A stretch of 64,000 nucleotides of DNA from positions 6,634,001-6,698,000 of the forward strand of contig JBAJFE010000026.1 in assembly GCA_037903355.1 (NCBI GenBank). The letters are read 5' to 3'. The stretch comes from Trichuris trichiura (taxonomy: Eukaryota > Nematoda > Enoplea > Trichinellida > Trichuridae). Shown one piece after another: positions 10,866-23,700 of the stretch. The translations under genes and the position numbers were made by a program. The notes beneath the pieces were generated by a model, which saw nothing but the letters and a program-made list of their open reading frames with translations, made no database searches and was not told where the DNA came from. How positions within the stretch are numbered: the first letter of the stretch is position 1; every line of letters starts with the position of its first letter.

Positions 10866-11756
10866 AACGTCTGAAAATATTTAACCAAAGTGTCCATACG
10901 CGGTATCGAGACAATATGAAAGTTACAACCGCCCAGTCGTCAAAGGCTGAGCAAAATAATGGAGCTAAGAAATCATTGCATCCTCTTAATATTTATACAG
11001 TAAACAAAGCTAAAAAAATGCAGGTACAAAGGCAACATGTCTTGTCAAATGATGGCGCATAAAGTTAGTGACATTCGCATCGATTGAATTTCGCCAAAAA
11101 TAGCTTGTCGGAACAGACGGAGAGAAAACATTGACTCAACTGGCAAGCTAACGTCTGGTCGATGGCTGCTGATGAATGCTCGCAGTGATGGACGCTTGCA
11201 AACTTTACTTTTTCGATCCTCGGGAATTCTTTTAGCAGCGAAAAGCAGTCGATTGTTCCGCCAAGGCGCTCATGCAGTCCAAGAAGGCGAAAAATGCCGC
11301 GCTTCTTTAACTTGGGGGAAAAACAGCAATGCTCTGAATTTCTTGCAGTGAATGCTCGACAGAATAACTCCAATGCGCATTTTTAAAAGTTCGCCATTGC
11401 TACATTCGCTTTTGTCGCGCAGCCAAGATTACTCTTTGGTTTCTTTTTTTTCAAAACTCCTACCGGCTCAGTAAGAGCGTCCTGTCTTATTTTTATTTAT
11501 CAAAACAAAAAGTGCTCTTCTCTGTGCCTATTTTTTTAGCACATCCACAAATCTGGTAAGCATGTAGTTGACGTTTGTTTTTAAGGACGAAATAAGTAGC
11601 CGAAACATTACTAAATATTAAATGCATGCATTTTGTTAATGCGCGCTTACTGTAGTGCTATGGTTCAATTCTACCGCGGCGAGCGGTGTTTTTGGGAGTT
11701 TCTGGGCGGTTATTATGTTTGCTTTTTAATACAACCTTTGTTTTAGGCGCAGAACA
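10866..11756. promoter_or_regulatory. Divergent spacer between syntrophin and BLTP1
   Basis: Less than 0.9 kb separates two divergently transcribed genes, so their promoters probably share this interval. A 102-codon minus-strand frame (11065-11373) is Cys-rich but unrecognised. A TTTTAG acceptor at 11741-11746 lies 10 bases before the BLTP1 start codon, which suggests a 5' UTR intron or a trans-splice site. Confidence 0.45.
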
Positions 11757-14700
11757 ATGGGTAGGCACTGTCATCGATGCGTACCCATTGGTACGGCCGT
11801 GGTGTTGGCGCTAGTTTGCCAAGCTGCTGCAAGAAGTATCCCATCGGAATCGTCGCCGCAGCGGCGCGAGTTGCTACCTTCAATCTTTGACGACATCGAA
11901 TGGAACGTCAACTTTGCCATGCTGCTTTTGTCGTTGCTTTGCGGAATATTGTGGATCTCCTACATATCGTTGTACAACAGCAGAATATCCGGAAGCTTAC
12001 TGACAAGGGTGGCGCGGGCTTTGCTTGGCGATTGCGAAGTTTCAGTACGAGTGGGCTCGTTTTCCTTTTCGGCCTTAACGGGAAAAGTGATGTTTCGTGA
12101 CTTGTGGTTATTTACAGAAGATTACACAATACGCGTGCTTGACGGAGCTTTAATATTTCGCTACTGGCTGCCCGTCAATGTTAAGACAAGTTATGGTTCA
12201 TCTTCTCGAACGAGGCTCACTGTCTTAATGAACGGCCTTGAAGTGAACGTCTACAATCAGCTTTATAAATATCGAGACTTAGAGCTGTTCTTGAACGATT
12301 CAAAGTTGTCCTGTAAGTCTTGGCGGGTACGTGTTTGATTCTTGGTGGTTGACAGACCGGAATTTCAGCGTTAAAAAAAGAAGTGAAAATTAAAAAGAAG
12401 TCATACAATTCAGGCTACGGCGTCAATTGGTTGTTGGAAATGTTCCCTCAAATCCATGTTTGTATATCTTCGGGTCGTTTCACGCTTGGCAATAGCCATC
12501 TGCCTACAACATTGTTTTGCTCGTTTGAAAATGTCGACCTAACTTATTACGCTTTAGATTCTAGAGACAAAGATGAGTACAACGGTTCGTGCGAGAACGT
12601 CAGCGTTTCTTTGGTGAAAAGTCTCGGCTTCACGGGTCCATTTGAACCCCCGCCAAGATTGATGGGTCGCGGTTTCGAGGTGCTTCAGAGTTCGCACGTT
12701 ACTTTCAAGCATTGTCATGTTCCAATATTGCGGAGCGATTCATCGTCCGAATCTCAAGCCGCCGTCACTTTTACCCGTTGCAATATACTAACGTTGCTTC
12801 TTGGCAAAGGTACCTCGGTGCGCTATGGACCTTGGGCTGATAAACAAAGGGATAGCTTGTATAACTTCTTCTATCCAATCAACTACTCACCAAATTGCGA
12901 TTACAGCGAGTTGGCCAGTCGAACAGCAAAATATATGCTACAGGTAGGCTAACGGTGCAGCTTTTGTTCGTTAGAACTAGATTTTAGCCTTTTACTCATT
13001 TTTCTTTAAACAAAGTAATAAATGCATGAAAGCCCTTTTTACCGCGAGCATATGTCACTTGTTAAACCTGAAAATCCAATTTACGAACTAGCCATAGGTA
13101 CTGTAGATTTTCTATGGTAATTGTATGCTTAGGATCACTTTATTGTACGGGCTGACTTTCGTTGTAAGCAGATCATTTTTTTAGGAAACAAATCGTCCAG
13201 AAAAAAAACTGTTTACTTAAATTGATAAATATTAATTCCAATAGAAGCATTCATGGTTGTAAGGTCTTCTACGGCTTTTCCCGTTTCTTGTTGTGCTGTT
13301 ATCTGTAATTAAACTAAAACAACTGCTCTACCAACGGATGGATGAGCCGTTATTAAGAAAATGTACAGATATCAACGCACTCAACTTTTTAATGTTCAAA
13401 GCTTTTGGAACGCTATAGTTCCGTCGTCAGTGAGGTGGTGGAGAAGGTGTTATTCTCCGAACGGTGTTATATAGGCTCACGTAACAATAGGAATGGGGGT
13501 CGAGGTCAGCGCGGCAGAGAGCAACACTTGGTTTTACTAATCAGTGGGTCCCAAGCCGAGCTAACCTCTTGTCCTTTGTCAGGTTGATGGTATGGTTATG
13601 GCGAATGTAAAGAGCCTCCTTTACCCGGCGGAGATGTAAGTGGCTCTCGCGACAAATAATCCGTGGTTGTAGGTCGAGCGAGCATTGAGAGGAATGCTCG
13701 ACGACCGCCGACGCTTTGATCGTCTCTGCTATGATCTTCTCTGGTTTGAGCTTCTGTGGTCGGCCTCGTCGCGGATTATTTGTCCTTTATCCGTCGGGTT
13801 GGTCATTCTTCGCATCGCCTCTTTGTATCGGCCGACGTTGGTCATGTGCTGGCCGTACCTGTGAAATAAAGTGTTGCCCGTTTCTCCTACGTAGGAGGCG
13901 TTGCAACCGCATCGTAACTCATAGACGACGGCCGGTCTCCTGTCAAAGGGAACTATGATCTTATCGCCCCTCACCATTGAACGCAAACTGTTAGATGTCT
14001 TAAATCGAACCTTGAAGTCCATGGAACGGCTCAGTCGTAGGATTCGTTCCCCGATGCCATTGTAATAGGGGATAAACAAAGTGGGGCGACTATTCGTGAT
14101 TGCAGTATTATCATTAGTAGGGTTAATATTATCAATAGTATTAGTGTCGTTGGGTGAGGATGTAGCGTTCAGGGGCTGTCTGCATTCGGCGATGATATGT
14201 TGAACCAAAGAATGAGGGTACCCGTTGTCTGTAAATGTATTAAGGATGTGTTTTAATTCAGCCGGAAGAAATGCGGGGTGACAGACAGCCAGGGCCCTGT
14301 CAACCATCCCTTTTACAATACCCCGTTTGACTGACACATGGTGGTGTGAAGTGAAATGCAGATATCTGTCAGAATGTGTCGGTTTTCTATAAACGGAGGT
14401 CCTTATTTCGTTGCCCTGTTTTATCACCAATACGTCTAGGAAGGGTAGTTTATTATCTACTTCTGTTTCCATTGTTAAACGTATGTTTTTGGGGAAGATG
14501 CTGTTTAAGTGGTTTAGAAACGCCCCCTCCTTGCCCTTGGTGGTGATAGCGAAAATGTCATCTACGTAGCGTTTGAAGAAGATGGGCGCTACGTCCGGGT
14601 TTACGCTAGCGAAGACCTTTTCCTCGAAGTGTTCCATGAAGATCTCCGCTAGAACCGGCGATAGTGGACTGCCCATGGGAGCACCATCTGTTTGTGAGAA

Positions 14701-17700
14701 GAACCTGTCCTGGAACCTGAAGTAGTTCCCTTGTTTCATGCAGAAGGAAATCGGTTTCGTTATGTGAAAAAGGTTCAGTTTCATTTTTAAAAGTCCCGTG
14801 GTGTCCCTTTTGAAAAGGTTTTCTAATAGGTTAAGCGTATAGTCTATGGGGATGCTAGTGAACAAATCTTTGACGTCATAACTAACCATGACGTTGTTCG
14901 GTGTTAATTGGAGTGGTTTTAACGCCATGCAGAAGTCTTTACAGTTTAAGACATGAGAATCAAGTTTACCCGTTAGCGGTTTTAGGATGTCCTTCAGATA
15001 GGTGCACAGCCTGGATGTTACGCTGTTGACGCTTGATACGACTGGTCTTACGGGGATTCCCGGCTAATGAATTTTGGGGAGTCCGTAAAGTTCAGGACAT
15101 TTCGCGTTGTTTAAGAAGTAGATGTAGTTACTGATGTGCGAAAGCTGGTGGTCCTGTTTTTCACTTGCGAACGCATCCAGTAAAGCCCTCAGTTCCACCC
15201 GCGCCTGAGGAGTTGGGTCTTCCGGGATAGGGCGGTATATGGCATTATTTAACAGACTGTTGATTTTCTGTTTGTAATCACTACGGTTAAGGAGAACCAC
15301 TACGTTACCTTTGTCCGCCTTAGTAATTATTATGTCTTCGCGCGACTTTAGTTGCTTTATAACCCGCTGCTCCTCGTGGGATACGTTAGGTGTTGATGAT
15401 GGGCGACTCTGCAATAGGATGTTTGATATTGATGCTCTGACCTGTGTAGCCTTTACAGATTTAGTGTGAGAGAGCCCGCTCTCCACCGAGGAGATGATGT
15501 CCATAACGGGAATATTCTTAGGGGTGGGAACGAAGTTTAAACCCTTGGCGAGAACCCCTTTCTCGATCTCATTCAAGTTGGCAGAACTGAGATTGACCAC
15601 CACTTTGTCAATGCTTTGTATGCTAGGGTTCTTGGTGCGTTTGTTTGATCTTGTAAATTCCCAAGACCGCGAACCGTATAAAGCGTTGAGTTTTTTATTT
15701 AAGATCTGGATCTGTTGTAGTTTTGTTAATGCGCAGCTGTTTTTAATATGTGCATGCAACTGAGACAAGAAATTGAAATTAATTGAACGTGAAAGAAATT
15801 GTGTGTAATGGTTGCATGCATTTTTAAGTAGGGCAGAAGATTTTCTGTGATCACGAATAGTACCTTTTAGGAGGGAGACCCCGGTCGATTGTAACAGTTT
15901 TGACGTTCTTGTATTTCGGGCATGGTTCCATTTTATTTGGAAACATTTTGGTAGGAGACCTGCATCGCGGCATTTTAGTAGGTATGTCCACTTACCCATC
16001 GTTAATGTCGATTTCATTGATGATCTTTCAAGTTGTTTGGCTGCGTCAAGGCAAAGTGCGCCGTGGGCACTGAGGATGTTCTTGAAAACTGGGTGTTTTG
16101 TAACGGGCTGTATTTTCATGGTTGTAAGGTCTTCTACGGCTTTTCCCGTTTTTCGTTGTGCTGTTATCTGTAATTAAACTAAAACAATTAACTTAAACAA
16201 ACAAGAACAATATTGCTTAAACAAACAATAGAAGCATTAGATTTAATAACCGCTATGCAGTTAGTTGTAAGTTGTCAATCTTCGTCAAGACAGCACTTGC
16301 GGCTTATGTATATTTTCTACGAGTACAAGTAATTCTTATAAGGTAAATTCTTGCGGTTTTCCCAACGTTAAAACGTCATTGCATCTCCAGGTTGAATTTT
16401 GCGACGAAGCGACGTTAGACTTGCTTTTCATGAAGAATGACGTTCCGAACAATGTCCATTTGAACATAGCTAAAGGGAGTACAATTCAAGCCGTTCTGCC
16501 GTTCGTTGTGGAAGCGAATCTTTGGCAGAATCGAGTGAGCTGCAAACTTTTGGAAATCGAAGTGTTGACCAGTCTTGGTTTTCGCCAATTTTTCCAATCG
16601 GAGCAGCTAATTTTGACAATCGACGTGTGCTCCCCGCTGGCCTGGTGCGACGTGCAAAAGTGGAACATCATTTTGGAATTTAGCAGAACAATCGCTTGGC
16701 TGATTTTCGACCAAAAGCAGTTTGTCAACGACATGCTCGAGGAGTGGTTTACACCTGTGTCGAACGACATTTACAAGTTTTTTCCGTATACGGTCAATTT
16801 CGACTTCGATTTTAAGGGTACGCGCCTTCACTTCTTTTTTCCGAATACATTTATTGCAAAGGCGAGCGTAGAAACAAGAGGCAAACGAAATAATAGCAAA
16901 ACAAGTATATAAAAGCTTCCGAACGATGTAAATTTTTTTGCCCCTCGTAATAGTTGTCACTTTGAAAACAAAATTTCAGGTTTACGGTAGATAGTAAGGA
17001 TTTGCAGGTAACTTTATAAATACCATAGATTTTGAATCGCTAGAAAAATATACGCAGATACTTCGAGGTTAAAGCTTGTGAAGGATTGATAATTTGTAAG
17101 TTTTCATTCTCGAGACGTAATCGTTTTCTGTCAGATATTGGCTTTCTGAGACGTAAATTCAATTTCAACGGACGAATACAGCAGAATATGAACGCAGAGC
17201 TTCATTTGTATTTTGGAGAACAGAATTAACATTTCGAAAGCTCGCTATTTGCAGTTTCGGCTTATTATGACAAGCCAGACTGTCTTATCCGCCGCGTCGA
17301 ACCATGTTGTCCATTTTTTCTATGTGGAAAGCTTCGTATCCATATTTAACTTGATAAATTATTCCAAACCATTTAACAAGCAAAATATTCTTCTTTTTTT
17401 CTTCTCCGGGTGGATTTCACGGATCATAACGTTTAAAACAGAATTTGCTTGCAGTACTCCTTTTTACAGGAGGTGGGGTCGTCATCCCAAATGATGTCAA
17501 AAATATTTTATAAGCGACCGCCTTGTTCTAGAACCTTTTTCACTGTGCGCGGGCGATTTCTATGTGTCAAAGTGGTTTGTTTTTTCGTTATTTTGCCGAC
17601 TACCTTTTCTTATATCTTAGCTTAGTCTTAGGCGAGTGCTTAACAGGATAGCCTACAACGATAAGAAAAGAATTAGCTGCTTTGGTCGTAAAATCTTGCC

Positions 17701-20700
17701 GGCTATCGAGTTCTGAGGTAGCCTATGCCTCAGCCAAGATATAAGGACAACACAGCCACAAAACAGCGAAAGAAACAGCACACTTTGCCTCGCAGCTGCC
17801 GACATTGTAGGCTTGCGCGGTTTTAGGTGACAGTACCATAAAGTTCTCCAATGCCAAGTTGCAATTCACACTTTTCCTTTAAACATCGGCTATGGTGTAT
17901 GTGTATAATTTTTTTAGATGTCCAAATTATATTTCCGGTGAACAGCTACAACTTTATTGACACGTCCTCTCAGAATGCGGAGAATTGCTTGACAGCTGTT
18001 TATTTGGTGGAACTTCGCGCCAACGTTTATTCTCCATCTTCCATGTACTCGTGCGAGACTGATTGTACAACATTTTCCTTGAATGGTAGCAATGCGCTTA
18101 TGCGCGTTCATTTACCGGAACAGCACACTTACTACGCGTTCGCCTCGTCCGACTACACGTTAGCGGAGAGTACCCGCTTTGTAATGGGAGACATGAACTT
18201 CGGAGTCGCTTCGTTTGCCAACGACAGTATCGACTGTTGGATCAACTGTTGGGCAGCCAAGCAGTTGGTAATTACCGGAAAGTACCAATTTCATAAGGAC
18301 TTGAATTGGTAAGTTTGCGAAACGCCCAAGGCGACCTACAAGTTTGCTCTTTGCTTGGTTGACTTTTCTTTCTTCGAAATTTTTTAGACGCAAGCGCATG
18401 ATGTGCAGTTAAAATTTTTAAATTTTAAGAAGTTAAAATTCCATTACATCTTACGTACAGTCATTGACGAGTGACTTGCGCTGTTTCTCGTCAATTCGAA
18501 TTTGACCATTGCAGCGACGACAAGTACAAGCCGGTTACCGCTTTCTACGATATATTCACTCTTGCACCCGATGTGCTATGGTTGAATTTGGAGATCAGCC
18601 CTTGTAATATTGTCTTCATGCCATTTACCCTTTCTTGCCTGTGGAACTTCAAGGAAAATTTCTTTGGAGATTGGCGAAGCTTTACCGATCTGGCCACTTC
18701 AGCTACGAATGCTCAACGTCCCACAACGACTGCTGAAGTTCCTCTGGATGTCGTAGTTCGCTACAGACCTTTGGACGTACATGTTGAAGTGATATTAACG
18801 TCCATTCGTGCTCTACTTTCGGGTACATGTCTTGAAGAGGCTGCAATGAACGAATGCGGCAAACCACTAGTCTACCTTGACAAGTTGTACTTTCAAATGG
18901 AGAAATACCTTGGCAAGGCATCCTTTCAAGTCACGCTGTCTCCTTGCTTGCTAACCGTCGTAAAGGGCAATGGTGTTTTAGCTTGTAGCAGCGCCGAATT
19001 GACACTATCCGGTTTGCAAATGAGAGCCGAAGATTACTTTTCAACCAGAGGTTGTTTGTTCAATCAAACGCCCATCGAGTATGCATGGATGATGGAATTT
19101 TTGTTGGGCGAGTTGCGCGGCGGTTTGCCTCTCAAACAGATATGTTGCATTGTACAGGAAGTGAGCAATTTCGTCACCTTAATGTGCAACAACGAAGAGG
19201 ACCTATTGCCGCCGCCAACTTTGTTTAATAGTCCCAATGAAGCGATGAATAAACCGGACGGCTCGATGGCTGAAAATTTGGTCGTTCCATCAAGTGAAGA
19301 GCGGTACTTTTTGGCTCGCGTATCCTTGGACGTGGTTGACATTTTTATTCTTGAACGAAATGTCGTCACGTCGTTGTATTGTCGTTATATTCGATTTTCC
19401 AGTTGCAGTGGACATTGCGGCATTGGTCGCAATGGTTGTACCCTTCTTGTTGGCGACGTGACCATAGCAGCTTTTGTCAAAGTAGACGCCGCAATGAGGC
19501 GCGCTTACTTATCTTCTCTTGGGGGCTCTATTGCTTACGTACCTCGCGCCGCCAGCGGCTCACAACCTAAGGGTGACGTCTTGTTGGAATGTTTGCGAAT
19601 ACAATCAAGAAAGATTTGCCTCTTCTCCAATAATTGTTTCGACGAGAATAAAAGCAAAGCGGCTTCAAACTTTTTGACATTTCACGATTACGATAATCAG
19701 CGGTTGTCTTTTGTTCATACGCCGCGTGAAGCGGGTGCGGGCCAAATGTGCGGATGCGTTGGAAAGACCGCCTTTTACTCTGCTGGATTGCCGCGAGATG
19801 CTTTTGACGCTGTTGACTTTTTGCGTGACGACGGTTCCTTGTGGAGACCCCTTTTTGAACCCGTCAACCAAGCAGCTATGTTCGAAGAGGATCGTTCCGT
19901 TTTTGGAAAGACTATACCGGCCGACTGGTTCAGTATGCCTCAACATTCCAGCGAGTTGCGCTCTTCCAGTTCGTCAAGTTGGTCAATTTCGTCGGCTGAT
20001 GAATTTTTCGACGCCGCCTATGAAGCTCCATGCATTATACGTAAGGATAACTTGTCCGAAACGCCGCCACCTTCGTCCGCTTCCTTTACGACTATAGACG
20101 ACAACGTAACCACTAGTCCCGTTGGGGCATTGTACGACCATTTCCCGACGGTGCTTAAATGTCCACCAATAATGCTCACCTATTACGAACTGTTGGGCGC
20201 GTACGAATTGACCGAGCGAGAATCGTTGACCAAATATGGAAGCGACTTGTTGAAAGAGCATAAACGATCAACAAAAATGCTCACCCGCTTATCTGCAGGT
20301 TTGCAAGATTTGGAAATAAGTCCAAGAGACGCGGACACGCAGTCCAACTTCGTTTCCGTCGAAGCGTTCTTGTTTGGCGATCAACTATCCTGCGGTGATG
20401 TTGGATTGTGGACCGATCACGGCATACAGTTGTTTACATCGCCTTTGGGCATTGAGGCTATTGGATTGCTGTTGAATCAATGCGAGCAAAATTTCTTTTA
20501 CGGCTTGTTGACAGGCACAAATTTGCTGGTCGGCCAATTCGTCAAGTGCTCCGGAAGAAGACATACCCAATTGTTGGTTGACCGGACGGTTCGCTTCGGT
20601 TGGCCGGCAGATTTGGGCAGATTTCGTATAGCCATGCCGGCGATTACTTGCAAGACTATTCAATGCGGGCTGTTGGAAAAAGCGCTGCCTACGGACCAGC

Positions 20701-23700
20701 TACGTAATCCGCTTTCGTTGTCAGCCGTTTCCGTCGGCATTCTGGTGGTTTACGCCCCTGACGGTCACTTTCAAGCCTCACCCGGTGCTGACAATGCTGC
20801 TGACACCTATAGAAAATTGTCCGGCTCGTTCGACATCAGCAGGGCGGAATTTCAATTGTTGCAAATATCTGATAAGGACACCGCCGTGGTGGGTATCCCT
20901 TTAAGAGCATCACGACTGTCCTTCGCTGTTTCGCTGCAGCGATATCCGCAGCACTATATGTGCAACGTGAGCGTTGTAGCCGAAGGTGTTATCAATAGTT
21001 TGAACTTGACGGTCAATCATAGATCACCACCTTTAATCGATGCGACCAAATGGAATAGTTATAAGCAGTTGTTGTCTCAGGAGTACGCCCAATTGTCGGA
21101 TGAAGAAGAGAACGAACTAAAGGAAGGGGACGCATCCATATCGTTGGAAAGAGTCAGCAAAAATGAGCACGTCGATACGGAAGAATTTGGGACCCAGTTG
21201 CAGTTTTCAATTTCAACGCTGCTGCTTAATTGTAGTTTGCTTCAGCAGTTGGAACTGTCCGCCAAGCTTTGGCCCCTCTACGACATCCTCAATCCGTCTA
21301 TAGCCTCATGGCAGCAAGCTATTAGCAGACTTAACGAGTCGGCTTGTAAATGTCACGAGAATTTTAATATTGTAGAAAAGCTGGTGCTGATTTCGCTTAT
21401 GGCAGACGCTATGGATTCGTCGAAGCTTCAATCAACCCTGAAGAGCAAGTTTGACCAACGTAGGCTTAATAAGGCTTTGCTGGCTCAATGTTCGTCATGT
21501 CAGCTGACGTTAGCTTTGATGCGCTATTGCGCAGCGGAAAACCCTGAAGCATACAGAGGAAGAAAAGTAGCACCAATTGTCAGTATTGGTTCTACGGAAT
21601 GGTCGGACCCTCGCCGCCTAAATCAGATTATCGTTTCTTTGCTGAGCCATTGGCGGGAAATTTTGAGCGCCGAAAAGTTGGTTAATCTTAATGACAATTT
21701 GGCTCGCGATTTTGTCGTCAACAAAAATAGAGGCGACCTGATGGACGGCGCGCCTAAGTTTGGTCATTTGGACCGTCTGAACGTGCTCAGAAACTCGATT
21801 GCCGATGCGAGTAGCCCCGAATTTGTCGAAAGGCAATCCCTACTGCAGCCCAGCTCGGTAATAGCCAAAGGATCGGCCGGAGGAAGACCCTCGTTGCATA
21901 AGATTCGTTTTTACGCCGAAAAGCGTCGCATGGGTAGACGGAGAAACAAGAATACAGCGGAACAAGGCGGCGGTTCGAAAATGAAAAGTTCCACACTGGA
22001 GATGACCAAAGACTTGTACGGTTGGATGGCCAAGGAGCAACAAGCAGAGCGTAAATTACAGCAGAAAAGGACCAACGTTGGGCATGCCAACGAAACGGTC
22101 AATCCAATGGACATCCCGTTGGAAGTTTACTTTTCAGTTTTCCTCGAGGAACGAGGTTTGTTGTACGTGCCCATGTGTGAATATTTTGCCAAAACCTATG
22201 AGCAAGGTGTCAATGCAGCCTTGACGGTCCAGTCCATTTCTCTTTTGGTTACAGAGCCCAGAGAGTTTCAGATGTCCGCCGACACGTTGAAAAGAGTGAC
22301 CTTTGCGGAGCGTTCGCTGTGCACGTTGGAAAAGATGCATCTGAGCCTATCCGCTTGGACAAATACCTCAAAATGGGAGTTGCACCAGAAACGTTTGACG
22401 GTCGATCGGCAGTTCCGTTACGGTATCGACTTGAAAGGTTGCACATTGTGCTTTGGTTATCCGGCTTTGGTGCTTATAAATCAAATTCAGTACGTAGTTC
22501 GCGCCCTATTCGACAAGGACGCCCATTACGATAGGATTGTTGAAAACTCGGTCAAAGTACTGTTGAACAACTTGGCGGTGGACACGGCGGCAGCGGAGAA
22601 CACGGCGCCCATGTCAAGCGAGCAGATAGCACTACTTCCTTGGGCTTCTCGCGCCAACACAATTCTTCACGACTTCCGACGGGCCAAAAAAGCCTTTTTG
22701 CGTCGTTGCGTTTTTTTGAAGTTCGACGACGACTGCCTGTACGAGGTTGTGCAAAAAGTCGATCTTAAAGGCAAAGCGGACATCAACCGAGTGGAAGTAC
22801 GCGCCCTTTTTACCGAACTGATGGTTGGCGTTGATATGCAATTTTTGGAAATGAAGCACGATTGCTTGGCGATCGGCAATTTGTTGCGCAACGAGGATTT
22901 GTTGAACAACGCTGACAACGCTTTGGAATTTTCCGTTCGCAGAATCGACTTGCATTTGTCCGACGCGGAAACGAACCTTACCAATTTTCGAACCGTCTTG
23001 CAAATGGCCGTCGAACAGAGCGTTGGCTCGTTTAGCAGTATGGCGACACCAAACGAGGAAAGACCAACGAAAAATTGCGTTGGTGTTCGCGTCGGTCCAG
23101 TCTCCTTAGACATCCCTCTTCATCCTGGCACTTTGCACGGTGTTGTACTACGTGGAACCAGAACGATCAGCGAACGGATGCCGATGCTTTTGACACCTTC
23201 CATAGTTGAGGAAGTGATGTTCGTCCGCACCAGCGCACCTATGGTAGCCCATACTCGTCAAATGTTCCGTAAGGACCAGGTGGCCGTTGTCCACTTTGAC
23301 ATTGTTGTCAAAAGCATCAACGTAAGTGCCGCCCTTCTGCCATCCCTTAAAGCATCCTATCGTATGGACGAAGCGCATAGCAGCGGTATTACCGGCAGTG
23401 CTGCCAATTTTATAGTCGTTGTACCTTGTCATAATATCACCTTTGACGTCAAAGGCTTGGCAGCTTCCGCTTCTTGCGTAGCACCGTTTATTCAAATGTC
23501 TTTCCCGCCCTTGAAGGCTAAAGGCTGCTATATTCAAGCTCACGAAGAGCAGCCGTTTCCTACGTCAACTAGTTTGGTGGTCAAGAAGGGTGGTTACTTG
23601 AACATCGATGCTGAAATTGGCGCCATCCGTCATACGTTGACCACGGACTTGCTTAACCAACTTTTATTCATTGAAGAAACGTTCACTCGGGAGCTGACGG

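Larger units (their letters stand above)
13252..16225 (-). mobile_element. Penelope-like retroelement PLE-B, near full length
   Basis: A 2,974-bp EN+ Penelope-like element in BLTP1 intron 2, antisense to the host and flanked by a 13-bp target-site duplication. Order along the minus strand: short T-rich head with a repeated GTTTGTTTAAG unit, about 70-bp leader, ORF (start 16119, end 13541), 3' module with TATA-like box and hammerhead-like core, then a second copy of the leader that ends exactly at the ORF start codon (13252-13254). It lacks only one sense codon and one base of phase to have an open reading frame. Protein similarity to PLE-A is clear but well short of identity (estimated by eye at 60-65% in the RT). 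Confidence 0.9.

Noticed and set aside
13716..13958. Plus-strand 80-codon frame over PLE-B
   Set aside because: It lies antisense to the GIY-YIG part of PLE-B; Cys/Arg-rich content is explained by the opposite strand.
22632..23113. Minus-strand frames of 123 and 148 codons inside BLTP1 exon 5
   Set aside because: Shadows of the 6.7-kb coding exon; no splice or family evidence.
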